This document shows, piece by piece, positions 50,639 to 59,903 of a DNA stretch of 64,000 nucleotides. Position numbers and translations under genes: made by a program. Position 1 is the stretch's first letter. Every line of letters begins with the position of its first letter. This DNA is from Floridanema aerugineum (GTDB taxonomy: Bacteria > Cyanobacteriota > Cyanobacteriia > Cyanobacteriales > Aerosakkonemataceae). The notes beneath the pieces are model-generated. The model was not told the DNA's origin. It did not search any database and saw only the letters and a list, made by a program, of their open reading frames with translations. The DNA lies in assembly GCF_041929345.1 (NCBI RefSeq), contig NZ_JBHFNQ010000028.1, forward strand, positions 1 through 64,000, read 5' to 3'.

Positions 50639-53600
50639 ATGCTGCCAGAACAACAACAGCGCATCCTGGGATACTTTATTGAAGAAGCTAAAGACCACCT
50701 GAATACTATTGAGCAGGGTTTGCTGACTCTCCAAAATACAATTAATGACCGAGAATTGTTGAAGGAGGTCTATCGTGCTGCTCACTCTGTTAAAGGGGGA
50801 GCAGGAATGTTGAGCTTGCAAAGTATTCAGAAAACCTCCCACCTTTTAGAAGATTGTTTTAAATTACTTGAAGAGTCGCCAGTGCAAGTAGACCAAAAAT
50901 TAGAGTCTCTGTTCTGGCGAGTATTTGATGCTCTCAAAGAGCTATTAGAACAGCTACAAGGGCCTTTTGGTTTAACAGAAGATGTCTCAAATAATGTGAT
51001 GGCATCTGTAGAGTTAGTTTCTAATGAACTCAGACAACACTTAGAAAAATTAGTAAGTTCTTCGGCTGCTAAAGTAAGCACAGCAGCCAAGCAAAGGAAT
51101 TCACAGCAAGAGTTGTTAATTTCTACATTTAAACAGGAAGTGATGGAGCAATTGCGGCAAATGTTGCAATTGTTTAAACCACCAGCTTGGCCCAACAGTC
51201 GCCCACAACTAGAAGGTTGCTGTGATACTTTGGCGCAGATGGGCAATCACTTTGAATTGTCTAATTGGTGTAGTTTAATTGAAACGACAAAAAGTGCGAT
51301 CGCTAATCAAGAAAACACCTGCCAAACTCTAGCTCCCATTGTCATTAAAGAAATTAAAGCGGCTCAAGAGTTAGTTTTGACAGGAAAAGCCACCCAAATT
51401 TGCGTAGGCGAACAATTGCTAGCACTTTTACCTGTGATACCTGATCAAGAAGAAGAATTAGACTTTAACGATTTATTCATCGAAGAGTCAGTAGCTAGCA
51501 GTGAAGCAGATGTTGATTTAGCAGAAATTTCCTCAGAACAAGAAGTAGATGCTGACTTGTTCGCTCAACCATTAGAATTTACTGAATCTGAGCCATTAAC
51601 AACTACATCTAATTTGGGGAGAACAGCAAAAGCGACTAGATCGATCGCAGACCATACCCCCCGGATGGATGCGCCAGAAAGCAAAAAAAATCCAAGATTT
51701 GCCGACAGACATGGCCCAGAGGTAGGAGCCGAAGAACTCAATACCTTAGCAGACCTATTTCAAGAAGCAGTAGACCTCGACGACAGCTGGCATCAAGAAG
51801 AAAGTTTTAGCGAGACTAAAGTTGAACCAGTAGGTTTAGAAACAGCAATAGGCTTAGAAACAGATAGCGAATTTGCCGATCTGTTTGATGATATTTCTGC
51901 CGAACAACAAGCAACAGATGAAGACATTTTAGATTTTTTCAATGATGACTTTGAAGCAGAAACATCTTCAGTTAGCAGCGCAAATTTAACAGATTTGGGT
52001 TTAGATGAGACCAAGGATAGTTTCGGTGAAAAAACATCAGGAGAAGCTGAAGATAATCTCACAGAACTATTTGCTGATTTACCAGAAGAATCGGCAACTT
52101 GGGATGAAATTACAGAAATTAATGAAGCTAATTTAACAGCAGAAATTGACCAATTTGATGGAGGAGAAACAGCAAATAGTTGGGATGAAGCAGATTTGGC
52201 CACAATAGAAGAGGTAGAAAATGTAAATTACGACAATTCTTTAGAGATTTTGGACTGGGATACCCAGGCAGATTTTAATTGGGAAACCGAAACTACTGAA
52301 GCAACAACAGCCACAGATTCTCAGCCTGAAGCAGAATTTGATTTAGCCAATCTGTTCGATACAGATGAAGAGATATTAGATTTTGCTATGGAAACTTCTC
52401 CCACAAGTGAATCAGAAGTAACGGAAGCAGCTTTAACAGAAGATTTTGGATTTTTTGCCTCAGCAAATGAGTTGTTGAATGGCGAAGTTGCTGAGGAGGA
52501 ATCTGTAGCAGATACCTTTGATTTTGGTGCAAGTAATGATGAATTTTGGAGCGAAGAAACTCCAGAAGCGATCGCCACAACAGAGGAATTAAACGAAAAT
52601 TGGTTCGCCGAAGTCGCCAATGGAAATAACCAAGAAATACCTGTAACAGTAGATGATTTCTCCTTTGATGCTTTTGATCCCTTTGCTTTAGATACCTCAG
52701 CTAGTAACCAACAATCAGACGATCGGTTTTCTTGGGATGTTCCAATTACAGCAAATAGTACTGGAACTTTAGAAGATCTGTTTGTCTTGGAAACAGAAGA
52801 TTTCGGCAATTTTGCGGCGGAAAGCATCGATTTTGGTGATGATTTATTTGGTGTCGATTCATTTACTGAAAACCCAAATTTAAACAACACAGCAAATGTA
52901 TTGCCTGCCGATGAATTTACCACTAATATCCAAGATTTCGACAACGAAATAGGTGCTTATCTGGCAGAAGAACCGGAAATCGAATGGTTAACAGACAACT
53001 CGACAGAACCATCTTTAGAGTTGTTTGAGTCAACACCAACAGCCGAAGAAACTTTTGATTTTGGCAATTTTGATGAAGAATTAACCGCCAATTTAGAATT
53101 GAAAACAGATAATTTATTGGCAGATATTTCTGATGATGGTGGTTTTGATTGGGATGCTCAGTTAACTGAGGAAATACCGAAAACGTCAGAAGCTACTGTG
53201 TGGCAAGATTTAGCAGAATTGTCCACAGATGAAAGCTTTGATTTTGATGGGTTAAGTGGGGAAACAACGGAAAGTTTTGCCGAATTGTCCACAGATGAAA
53301 GTTTTGATTTTGATGGGTTAAGTGTTGAGCAAACAGAAGAATTTGCTGATGTTGATGGATTAGAAGCTAACGCTTTGGATCTCGATAGTAATAGTTTGGA
53401 TAGTTTCGATAATTTTGATTTGGAACTACCGGGAGAATTAGACACAGGATATGGCGCTGGCGATTTTGATTTTGCTGCTGATGTGGGCGGAACAGATGAA
53501 TTTAGCGATTTAACGGCGTTGTTGAATGAGGAAGAAGCGCCAGCTGCCCGCACCGAAGAAGTTGCCAATTTTGCTGATTTAGAAGCAATGCTGGGTGATG

Positions 53601-55882
53601 AAGAACCTGCGATTGCTGCTGCGACAAATAATAATGTAGATGCAGGTGATGATTTAGATTTTGCTGATTTGGAAGCAATGTTGGGTGATGAATCGCCAAG
53701 TGTTACTCCAGCGATTTCTACAGCAGCGGCGACGGCGGCGGTAGCAGCGGTAGAGAGTCAAAAGTCAGATGATGTTGACTTTTCTGACTTGGAATTTATG
53801 CTAGTGGACATGGATAAAAAACCGGGTTCGCCTGCGCCTAAACCTAGACCTACCCAGTCTGCAACGCCGAAGCGTTTGACTAGAGGAATTCTGGAACAAA
53901 CGATGAAAGTGCCAGTTAAACAGATGGATAATCTGAGTAACTTGGTTGGGGAATTGGTGGTAAACCGGAATACTTTAGAACAGGAACAGGAAAGGTTACG
54001 GCAATTTTTGGATAATTTGCTGACGCAGGTGCAGCAACTCAGCGATGTGGGGGCAAGGATGCAGGATTTGTATGAACGATCTTTGCTGGAAGCTTCGCTG
54101 TTAGCTTCAAGGCGGCGCGATCGCTATTACACTTCTAGTTTTAGGAGTTATAATGACAGCGATTCTGATGATTCATCTAATAACGAGAATTCCAATCATA
54201 ACGATCATTCGGTAGATTACGATCCTTTGGAAATGGATCGATTTACTTCTTTCCACACCATTTCCCAAGAGATGATTGAGTTGATTGTTCGGGTAAGGGA
54301 ATCAACAGCTGACATTGAATTTGTGACTGATGGAACTGAACAAGTTTGTCGTCAGTTCCGCCAAGTTACTACTCAATTACAAGAAGGTTTAACTAGGGCA
54401 AGAATGGTGCCTTTTGGGGAAATTGAGCGAGTTTTCCCGTTAATTCGTTATGTGCGTGATAAGGCGGCGGAATTTGGTAAACAGGCAGAAATCAAGATTG
54501 AAGGGCGAGAAACGCTGATTGATAAATTGATTTTGGAACATTTTTCCGATCCGTTAAAACATTTGGTAAATAATGCGATCGCTCACGGAATTGAAACCCC
54601 AGAAGTTCGCCAAAAAGCTGGTAAATCTCCGATGGGTAGGATTACAATTAAAGCCTTCCACCAAGGGAACCAAACGGTAATTTCTTTCTCGGATGATGGT
54701 GGGGGAATTAATGTCGATCGAGTTAAGCAGAAAGCGATCGAAAAACGCTTAATTTCTCGCGCCGATGCTGAAAGTATGACCCGCCAAGAAATTTACCAAT
54801 TGATTTATCATCCTGGTTTTAGTACCAAGGATGAAGCAGATTTACTCTCTGGTAAAGGTGTGGGAATGGATGTGGTTCTTACGTCTTTAAGCGAAATTCG
54901 GGGGACTATTACCACTGATTCTAATCAAGGTAAAGGTACAACTTTCACGATTCGTTTACCACTGACTTTGAGTATTTGTAAAGCACTTTGTTGTTTGAGT
55001 GACAAAGCCAGAGTTGCCTTCCCAATGGACGGGGTGGAAGATGCTTTAGATATTCCTAAAGATCGGGTTCAAATTAATGCCGAAGGGAACCCTTGTATTC
55101 CTTGGCGCGATACAACTTTACCCTTCAAACCACTCAGCGAATTGTTGGCTTACAATCGGCAATTAGGTCGGGCTGGTGTGTATGGTGGGACTAAAGAAGA
55201 AGATGTAATTTCGATCGTGGTTTTGCGGAGTCCTAACAATTTAATTGCTTTGCAAGTGGATCAAGTTTTGGGCGAACAGGAAATAGTAATTAAGCAATTG
55301 GAAGGGCCAATTCCTAAACCATTGGGCATCGCTGGTGCTACAGTCCAAGGGGATGGTCGAATTATGCCGATCGCTGATGTACTAGAATTAGTTGACCTGT
55401 CACTCGGACTAATCCGCAATGAAGGCATTAAAGGCTGGCTTTCCGATACAGATGCAAATTTAATACCAGATCAACCCAAGTCAGATCCTACAGTATTAAT
55501 TGTCGATGATTCGATTACTGTTCGGGAATTGTTGTCCATGACATTTAATAAGACTGGCTACCGAGTTGAACAAGCACGCGATGGTCAAGAAGCTTGGGAT
55601 AAACTAAAATCTGGTCTACCTTGCGATATCATTTTCTGTGATATTGAAATGCCCAGAATGGATGGTTTAGAATTACTTTCCCGCCTGCAAAAAGACCCAG
55701 AATTAAATCATTTGCCAGTGGCAATGTTAACTTCTCGCGGTGCAGATAAACATCGTCAAATGGCAGTTCAATTAGGCGCAAGTGGCTATTTTACTAAGCC
55801 TTATCTGGAAGATTCGCTGTTAGATGCAGCCTCAAGAATGTTGAAAGGTGAGAAGTTAGTTACTAGCAACGCTAGTGCTTGA
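50639..55882 (+). CDS. hmpE: HmpE, CheA-type hybrid histidine kinase with a giant acidic linker
   Basis: The protein has 1747 residues. An HPt domain is at the N-terminus (AAHSVKGGAGML, His49 from the ATG at 50639). A very long Glu/Asp/Phe-rich linker follows (about 260-1070). Next come the dimerisation and HATPase domains (VNNAIAHGIETPEVRQKAG, FSDDGGGINVDRVKQKAIEKRL, GKGVGMDVVLTSL), a CheW-like domain (CKALCCLSDKARVAFPMD) and a C-terminal receiver (LIVDDSITVRELL, CDIEMPRMDG). The linker holds near-identical copies of FADLEAMLGDE and a 22-residue tandem repeat (period 66 bp, 53216-53345). GAGGA at 50626-50630 supports the ATG; a TTG at 50624 is less likely. Confidence 0.92.
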   Translation: MLPEQQQRILGYFIEEAKDHLNTIEQGLLTLQNTINDRELLKEVYRAAHSVKGGAGMLSLQSIQKTSHLLEDCFKLLEESPVQVDQKLESLFWRVFDALKELLEQLQGPFGLTEDVSNNVMASVELVSNELRQHLEKLVSSSAAKVSTAAKQRNSQQELLISTFKQEVMEQLRQMLQLFKPPAWPNSRPQLEGCCDTLAQMGNHFELSNWCSLIETTKSAIANQENTCQTLAPIVIKEIKAAQELVLTGKATQICVGEQLLALLPVIPDQEEELDFNDLFIEESVASSEADVDLAEISSEQEVDADLFAQPLEFTESEPLTTTSNLGRTAKATRSIADHTPRMDAPESKKNPRFADRHGPEVGAEELNTLADLFQEAVDLDDSWHQEESFSETKVEPVGLETAIGLETDSEFADLFDDISAEQQATDEDILDFFNDDFEAETSSVSSANLTDLGLDETKDSFGEKTSGEAEDNLTELFADLPEESATWDEITEINEANLTAEIDQFDGGETANSWDEADLATIEEVENVNYDNSLEILDWDTQADFNWETETTEATTATDSQPEAEFDLANLFDTDEEILDFAMETSPTSESEVTEAALTEDFGFFASANELLNGEVAEEESVADTFDFGASNDEFWSEETPEAIATTEELNENWFAEVANGNNQEIPVTVDDFSFDAFDPFALDTSASNQQSDDRFSWDVPITANSTGTLEDLFVLETEDFGNFAAESIDFGDDLFGVDSFTENPNLNNTANVLPADEFTTNIQDFDNEIGAYLAEEPEIEWLTDNSTEPSLELFESTPTAEETFDFGNFDEELTANLELKTDNLLADISDDGGFDWDAQLTEEIPKTSEATVWQDLAELSTDESFDFDGLSGETTESFAELSTDESFDFDGLSVEQTEEFADVDGLEANALDLDSNSLDSFDNFDLELPGELDTGYGAGDFDFAADVGGTDEFSDLTALLNEEEAPAARTEEVANFADLEAMLGDEEPAIAAATNNNVDAGDDLDFADLEAMLGDESPSVTPAISTAAATAAVAAVESQKSDDVDFSDLEFMLVDMDKKPGSPAPKPRPTQSATPKRLTRGILEQTMKVPVKQMDNLSNLVGELVVNRNTLEQEQERLRQFLDNLLTQVQQLSDVGARMQDLYERSLLEASLLASRRRDRYYTSSFRSYNDSDSDDSSNNENSNHNDHSVDYDPLEMDRFTSFHTISQEMIELIVRVRESTADIEFVTDGTEQVCRQFRQVTTQLQEGLTRARMVPFGEIERVFPLIRYVRDKAAEFGKQAEIKIEGRETLIDKLILEHFSDPLKHLVNNAIAHGIETPEVRQKAGKSPMGRITIKAFHQGNQTVISFSDDGGGINVDRVKQKAIEKRLISRADAESMTRQEIYQLIYHPGFSTKDEADLLSGKGVGMDVVLTSLSEIRGTITTDSNQGKGTTFTIRLPLTLSICKALCCLSDKARVAFPMDGVEDALDIPKDRVQINAEGNPCIPWRDTTLPFKPLSELLAYNRQLGRAGVYGGTKEEDVISIVVLRSPNNLIALQVDQVLGEQEIVIKQLEGPIPKPLGIAGATVQGDGRIMPIADVLELVDLSLGLIRNEGIKGWLSDTDANLIPDQPKSDPTVLIVDDSITVRELLSMTFNKTGYRVEQARDGQEAWDKLKSGLPCDIIFCDIEMPRMDGLELLSRLQKDPELNHLPVAMLTSRGADKHRQMAVQLGASGYFTKPYLEDSLLDAASRMLKGEKLVTSNASA
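53216..53345 (+). repeat. 66-bp tandem repeat inside hmpE
   Basis: Two near-identical 66-bp units (starting 53216 and 53282) encode ELSTDESFDFDGLS-type 22-residue repeats. They lie in the acidic linker and keep the frame. Slight base differences show that the duplication is not brand new. Confidence 0.8.
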
Positions 55883-55933
55883 TTAAGTGTTGAATTTTGA
55901 GTTTTAAATTCGACTCAAGACTTTGGTAGCATT

Positions 55934-55971
55934 GGGGTAGGTCTGACCAATAATGGTTGAGTACCTACCCC
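55934..55971 (+). terminator. Hairpin after hmpE
   Basis: A 9-bp stem, GGGGTAGGT with ACCTACCCC, plus an inner stem (TGACCA/TGGTTG) lies 52 bases after the hmpE stop and before the opposite-strand Sir2 remnant. There is no strong T run. It could end the hmp operon. Confidence 0.5.
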
Positions 55972-55987
55972 TTAAAACTTTTCTCAG

Positions 55988-56233
55988 CTACGCTGCATTC
56001 GGGGTAGCTTGGGAAGCAGTTATCCGAAAGTTGCTAAAGTACTGCCACAAACCAGCCGGATCTTCTTCGACTGCCTGAACCGATGTATATTTTTTTAAGG
56101 AAGAGTCTTCACCTAAACTGCCTTCTTTGCGAAAGGTAGGCAGTCCTGATGCTACCGAAATCCCCGCCCCGGTTAACACAACAATATTTGCATAGCTGGA
56201 GAAATCGATCGGAATAAGCTCACTCATTGTCAA
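55988..56233 (-). pseudogene. Truncated Sir2-family NAD-dependent deacetylase remnant
   Basis: The 81 residues have a normal Sir2 start: NIVVLTGAGISVASGLPTFRKEGS, the NAD-binding GAGxS motif with GLPTFR. They stop at ATPNAA, where intact sirtuins continue for another 130-150 residues (normally about 230-250 in total). No Sir2 sequence is visible downstream in any frame. The catalytic histidine and the zinc/NAD parts are lost, so it is inactive. It lies between hmpE and the prolyl oligopeptidase gene, next to repeats that could have caused the deletion. Confidence 0.85.
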
Positions 56234-56266
56234 TACCCGCGTTGGCGTTTAGATAACTAGTTAAAA

Positions 56267-56297
56267 GGTGCGTTACACTGGCGTTAACGCACCCTAC
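56267..56297. repeat. Dispersed GGTGCGTTA...TAACGCACC repeat upstream of the peptidase
   Basis: This 31-base unit matches the repeat at 34453-34482 and 34551-34580 at the 3' end of cofH. It lies between the Sir2 remnant and the peptidase start. Because it is a repeat, a GTG start at 56268 reading through it (MRYTGVNAPYIF) is unlikely to be the real start. Confidence 0.7.
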
Positions 56298-56309
56298 ATA
56301 TTTCATGTT

Positions 56310-58382
56310 ATGACTGATTCAACTTGGTCTTTTAATTATCCGAAAAGCACAAAAATCGATGTAGTTGATGATTATCACGGTACGAAAGTTGCCGATCCTT
56401 ATCGTTGGTTAGAAGATCCTGATTCGGATGAAACAAAAGCTTGGGTAGAAGCACAAAATCAAGTTACTTTTGGCTTTCTTAATGAAATTCCTGTTAGGGA
56501 AACCCTGAAGCAACGCCTGACTAAACTTTGGGATTATGAAAAATATAGCATTCCGTTTAAAAAGGGCGATCGCTATTTTTACTTTAAAAATGATGGGTTA
56601 CAAAATCAAAGCGTGCTCTACACTTTAACTTCACTTGATGGCGAACCTAAAGAACTACTCGATCCAAATAAACTATCTGAAGATGGAACAGTTGCACTTT
56701 CGGGAATTGCTATTACTGAAGATGGCAGTTTAATGGCTTATGGTTTATCAACTTCCGGTTCAGATTGGCAAGAATGGAAAGTGCGAAATGTGGAAACAGG
56801 GGAAGATTTACCAGATCATATAAAATGGATTAAATTTTCTGGTGCTGCTTGGACTAACGACAATCAAGGGTTTTTCTACAGTCGCTACGATGAACCGAAG
56901 GAAGCAACCAAATTAGAAGATGTTAACTATTACCAAAAACTCTTTTACCATCGGTTAGGAACTCCGCAATCAGAAGATATTTTAATTTACCATCGTCCTG
57001 ACCAAAAAGAATGGGGATTTAGTGGTGATGTCTCTGAAGATGGCAAATATTTAATTATTAATGTTTGGCGGGGAACCGATCCAAAGAATCTAATTTTTTC
57101 CAAAGATTTGACCGATACAAATGCCAAGGTTGTTGAACTAATTAACGAGTTTGAGGCTAGCTACGGTTTTATTGATAATGATGGCGAAACTTTCTGGTTC
57201 CGCACTGATTTAGATGCACCCAAGGGAAAAGTAATTGCGATTAATATTAACAACCCAGCTAAGGAGAATTGGCAAGAAATTATTCCCCAAGCTGAGGAAG
57301 TTTTAGAAGGTGTGACTTTACTAAATAATCAGTTTGTCACTGAATATTTAAAAGATGCCCGCATTCAAGTTAAAATCTTTGCATTAAACGGTGATTTTGT
57401 CCGAGAAGTCCAATTACCCGGAATTGGTTCTGCGGGTGGTTTCGGTGGGAAACGTTATGACACGGAAACTTTTTACAGTTTTACGAGTTTCACTTTTCCG
57501 ACTATTATCTATCGCTACAACATGGTGACAGATGAAAGTACCGTTTTTCGCCAACCAAATGTGGATTTTAATCCCGAAGATTACGAAACTAAACAGGAGT
57601 TTTACACCAGTAAAGATGGTACGAAAGTGCCAATGTTTATTACTCACAAGAAAGGTTTGGAATTAAAGGGAAATTTACCAACTTATCTTTATGGTTATGG
57701 TGGTTTTAGCGTACCTTTAACACCGAGTTTTTCTGTGGGTTTATTAGTTTGGTTGGAGTTGGGTGGAGTTTATGCGGTTGCTAATTTGCGGGGTGGCGGT
57801 GAATATGGGGAAGAATGGCATTTAGCGGGAACTAAATTACAGAAACAAAATGTGTTTGATGATTTCATTTCTGCTGCTGAATGGTTAATAGAAAATAAGT
57901 ATACTTCTTCGGCTAAATTAGCGATCGGAGGCGGTAGCAACGGCGGTTTATTAGTGGGGGCTTGTATGACGCAACGCCCCGATCTATTTGCTGCTGCTTT
58001 ACCTGCTGTCGGTGTCATGGATATGCTACGTTTCCATAAGTTTACTATTGGTTGGGCGTGGTGTTCTGAGTATGGTTCGCCGGAAAACGCAGAAGAATTT
58101 CAGGTACTTTATGGTTATTCTCCGTTGCATAATTTAAAAGCTGGTGTTGCTTATCCCGCTACTTTAATTACTACCGCAGATCATGACGACCGTGTAGTTC
58201 CCGCCCACAGTTTTAAGTTTGCGGCGGCGTTACAGGAAGCACATAATGGCGATCGACCTGTGCTAATTCGCATTGAAACAAAAGCTGGGCATGGTGCAGG
58301 CAAACCAACTGCTAAAATAATAGAAGAAATTGCCGATCGCTGGGCTTTTTTGGTGCGAACTTTGGGAATAGAAGTAGCATAA
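56310..58382 (+). CDS. Prolyl oligopeptidase, S9A family
   Basis: The protein has 690 residues from the ATG at 56310. A beta-propeller N-terminal domain (about 70-420) is followed by the S9 hydrolase domain with Ser543 in GGGSNGG, Asp626/Asp627 in DHDDRVVP and His661 in KAGHGAG. This is the standard triad. Prolyl oligopeptidases cut after proline in short peptides in the cytoplasm. The family start PKSTKIDVVDDYHGTKVADPYRWLED lies near the N-terminus, which supports the chosen start. There is no signal peptide. A palindromic repeat and a MITE-like element follow the stop. Confidence 0.94.
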   Translation: MTDSTWSFNYPKSTKIDVVDDYHGTKVADPYRWLEDPDSDETKAWVEAQNQVTFGFLNEIPVRETLKQRLTKLWDYEKYSIPFKKGDRYFYFKNDGLQNQSVLYTLTSLDGEPKELLDPNKLSEDGTVALSGIAITEDGSLMAYGLSTSGSDWQEWKVRNVETGEDLPDHIKWIKFSGAAWTNDNQGFFYSRYDEPKEATKLEDVNYYQKLFYHRLGTPQSEDILIYHRPDQKEWGFSGDVSEDGKYLIINVWRGTDPKNLIFSKDLTDTNAKVVELINEFEASYGFIDNDGETFWFRTDLDAPKGKVIAININNPAKENWQEIIPQAEEVLEGVTLLNNQFVTEYLKDARIQVKIFALNGDFVREVQLPGIGSAGGFGGKRYDTETFYSFTSFTFPTIIYRYNMVTDESTVFRQPNVDFNPEDYETKQEFYTSKDGTKVPMFITHKKGLELKGNLPTYLYGYGGFSVPLTPSFSVGLLVWLELGGVYAVANLRGGGEYGEEWHLAGTKLQKQNVFDDFISAAEWLIENKYTSSAKLAIGGGSNGGLLVGACMTQRPDLFAAALPAVGVMDMLRFHKFTIGWAWCSEYGSPENAEEFQVLYGYSPLHNLKAGVAYPATLITTADHDDRVVPAHSFKFAAALQEAHNGDRPVLIRIETKAGHGAGKPTAKIIEEIADRWAFLVRTLGIEVA

Positions 58383-58396
58383 AATAAGGTCGAAGC

Positions 58397-58425
58397 TGTA
58401 GAGCGTTTCATGAAACGTCTCTACA
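58397..58425. repeat. Imperfect palindrome TGTAGAG...CTCTACA
   Basis: The 29 bases read TGTAGAGCGTTTCATGAAAC followed by GTCTCTACA. It is nearly palindromic around TTTCATGAAA, with one base missing in the left arm. Its TGTAG...CTACA ends recall the AATTCATGAATT family. It lies 15 bases after the peptidase stop. Confidence 0.65.
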
Positions 58426-58435
58426 ATATTAAATC

Positions 58436-58582
58436 TAACGTAAGTTGCTAGTTATCAGCCCAGAAGTTTTTGATCCCCCTAAATCCCCCTTACCAAGGGG
58501 GACTTTGAATCCGGTTCCCCCCTTTGTAAGGGGGGTTAGGGGGGATCTAACCAACAATCTATATAACTAGCAACCTGACTTA
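58436..58582. repeat. MITE-like inverted-repeat element with GATCCCCC core, copy 1
   Basis: Outer ends TAACGTAAGTTGCTAGTTAT (58436-58455) and its near-complement (58563-58582) enclose inner inverted GATCCCCC...GGGGGATC arms and a central stem of CCCCCTTA/TAAGGGGGG. A second copy, with tandem amplification, is at 63600-63876 and has the same outer ends. It has no coding capacity. Both copies lie in intergenic gaps close to gene ends. Confidence 0.8.
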
Positions 58583-58624
58583 AATCTATCAGTTAATATG
58601 CTAATCAAACAAATTATTTCCGTG

Positions 58625-59056
58625 ATGGCAAAAATAACTACTCCAACTATTCAACAGTCAGCAGTAATTCCCTACCGCATTCAAAATGAAAAATTAGAAA
58701 TTTTGCTGATCACTTCTTCAGGAGGTAAACGTTGGGTTATTCCCAAAGGAATGATTGAACTATTTATGAAACCGCACTATTCCGCAGCAAAGGAAGCTTG
58801 GGAAGAAGCGGGGGTTGTTGGTGAAGTTTCCGAAACTCCAATTGGTACTTACAGTTATAAAAAATTGGGATGTAATTTCTTAGTTGAAGTGTTTTTGCTG
58901 CGCGTAGAAACGGTGTTTAAAGATTGGCCGGAAGTTAAAATTAGGAAAAGAGAGTGGTTAAGTTTGAAACAAGCAATTAAACGAATTGAGGAACCAGAAT
59001 TAAAACAACTTTTGCTAGAATTTCCCCTTCATCTGTCAAACAACCCACTTTCTTAA
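58625..59056 (+). CDS. Nudix hydrolase
   Basis: This protein of about 143 residues has the Nudix box in the form GMIELFMKPHYSAAKEAWEEAGV. It has the KEAWEEAG core with the two metal-binding glutamates, but the first glutamate of the classical GX5E is a Met. Many diphosphoinositol polyphosphate-type Nudix proteins deviate similarly. The start of the fold (SAVIPYRIQNEKLEILLITSSGGKRWVIPKG) supports the ATG at 58625 over one at 58598. The substrate is unknown. It lies between a MITE-like element and a fatty-acid-hydroxylase gene. Confidence 0.88.
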   Translation: MAKITTPTIQQSAVIPYRIQNEKLEILLITSSGGKRWVIPKGMIELFMKPHYSAAKEAWEEAGVVGEVSETPIGTYSYKKLGCNFLVEVFLLRVETVFKDWPEVKIRKREWLSLKQAIKRIEEPELKQLLLEFPLHLSNNPLS

Positions 59057-59060
59057 AAAT

Positions 59061-59115
59061 GTCCGTTGTGGCGCTTGGGCGCTATTATCAAGAGCGCTAA
59101 AGCGCCACAACGTAC
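59061..59115. repeat. Inverted repeat related to the 42-bp palindrome at 9643
   Basis: The arms 59061-59083 and 59093-59115 (CGTTGTGGCGCTT and its complement) enclose a nine-base loop. The arms share the GTTGTGGCGCTT pattern with the GTTGTTGCGCTT of the palindrome at 9643-9684. It lies four bases after the Nudix stop and could act as terminator. Confidence 0.65.
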
Positions 59116-59148
59116 CTATTACTATAAAAACCTAGAGGTAAAGCTGTA

Positions 59149-59895
59149 ATGAGTGGAAAGTTAGCTGTAATTGTTGGTAGTATTCTAATTTTCGGAATTC
59201 TGGAAAATCTGTTTCCGTTTTTTACTTATAAGCAGGGTTTAATTAACCGGATGGCTACTAATTTTGGGTTGGGTGTGTTGAATGCGATCGCCGCCAGTCT
59301 AACCACAATTTGGCTATCCCAATGGTTACAACAACAAACTACTTGGCAAGGATTATTTCATGGTATTAAACCGATTTGGTTAGTCGGCATTTTATCAATT
59401 TTAATTTTAGATTTGTATATGTATTTTTGGCATAGATTAATGCACACTTGGCCCTTAGCTTGGCGCTTTCATGCTGTACATCACACAGAACAATCAATGA
59501 ATGTTTCTACAGCTTATCGGTTTCATGCTATAGAAGTAATTGCTTCTTATTTACCCAAAATTCTCTTAATTTGGCTATTGGGTATTGCTATTCAACCATT
59601 AGTAATTTATGAACTAGCATTTATCTTTGTGATTGTTTTTCATCATAGCAATTGGGCGTTGGGTTATGGGTGCGATCGCTTTTTAAGCTACTTCATTGTC
59701 ACACCTAACTATCACCGAATTCATCACTCCCAAATTGTCCAAGAAACTAACTCAAATTATGCCAGCCTTTTGACTATTTGGGATAGAATTTTCCAATCTT
59801 TTCGGCATAGAGATGACCCAGAAAATATTAAATTAGGTTTGACAGAAGAAGCGAAGGAACTAAACTTAATTAGCTTACTGAGTTTACCTTTTTAA
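59149..59895 (+). CDS. Fatty acid hydroxylase/sterol desaturase family membrane protein
   Basis: The 248 residues have four or so membrane helices and the di-iron histidine boxes: HRLMH (95-99), HAVHH (108-112), HH at 165-166 and HRIHH (189-193). This is the FA_hydroxylase (sterol desaturase) superfamily, which uses di-iron and oxygen on lipids. The substrate is not known; candidates include carotenoids and fatty acids. The gene is alone on this strand between the Nudix gene and an opposite-strand DUF6671 gene, with a multi-hairpin repeat in between. Confidence 0.92.
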   Translation: MSGKLAVIVGSILIFGILENLFPFFTYKQGLINRMATNFGLGVLNAIAASLTTIWLSQWLQQQTTWQGLFHGIKPIWLVGILSILILDLYMYFWHRLMHTWPLAWRFHAVHHTEQSMNVSTAYRFHAIEVIASYLPKILLIWLLGIAIQPLVIYELAFIFVIVFHHSNWALGYGCDRFLSYFIVTPNYHRIHHSQIVQETNSNYASLLTIWDRIFQSFRHRDDPENIKLGLTEEAKELNLISLLSLPF

Positions 59896-59903
59896 CCATA
59901 AAG

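Noticed and set aside
52321..52944. 207-codon minus-strand open frame opposite hmpE
   Set aside because: It is the Ser/Lys-rich shadow of the Glu/Asp-rich linker of HmpE, without ribosome site or family match. The frames at 51793-52203 and 53158-53568 are the same case.
56268..56309. Upstream GTG start for prolyl oligopeptidase
   Set aside because: The extra codons read through a dispersed palindromic repeat and have no counterpart in the family.
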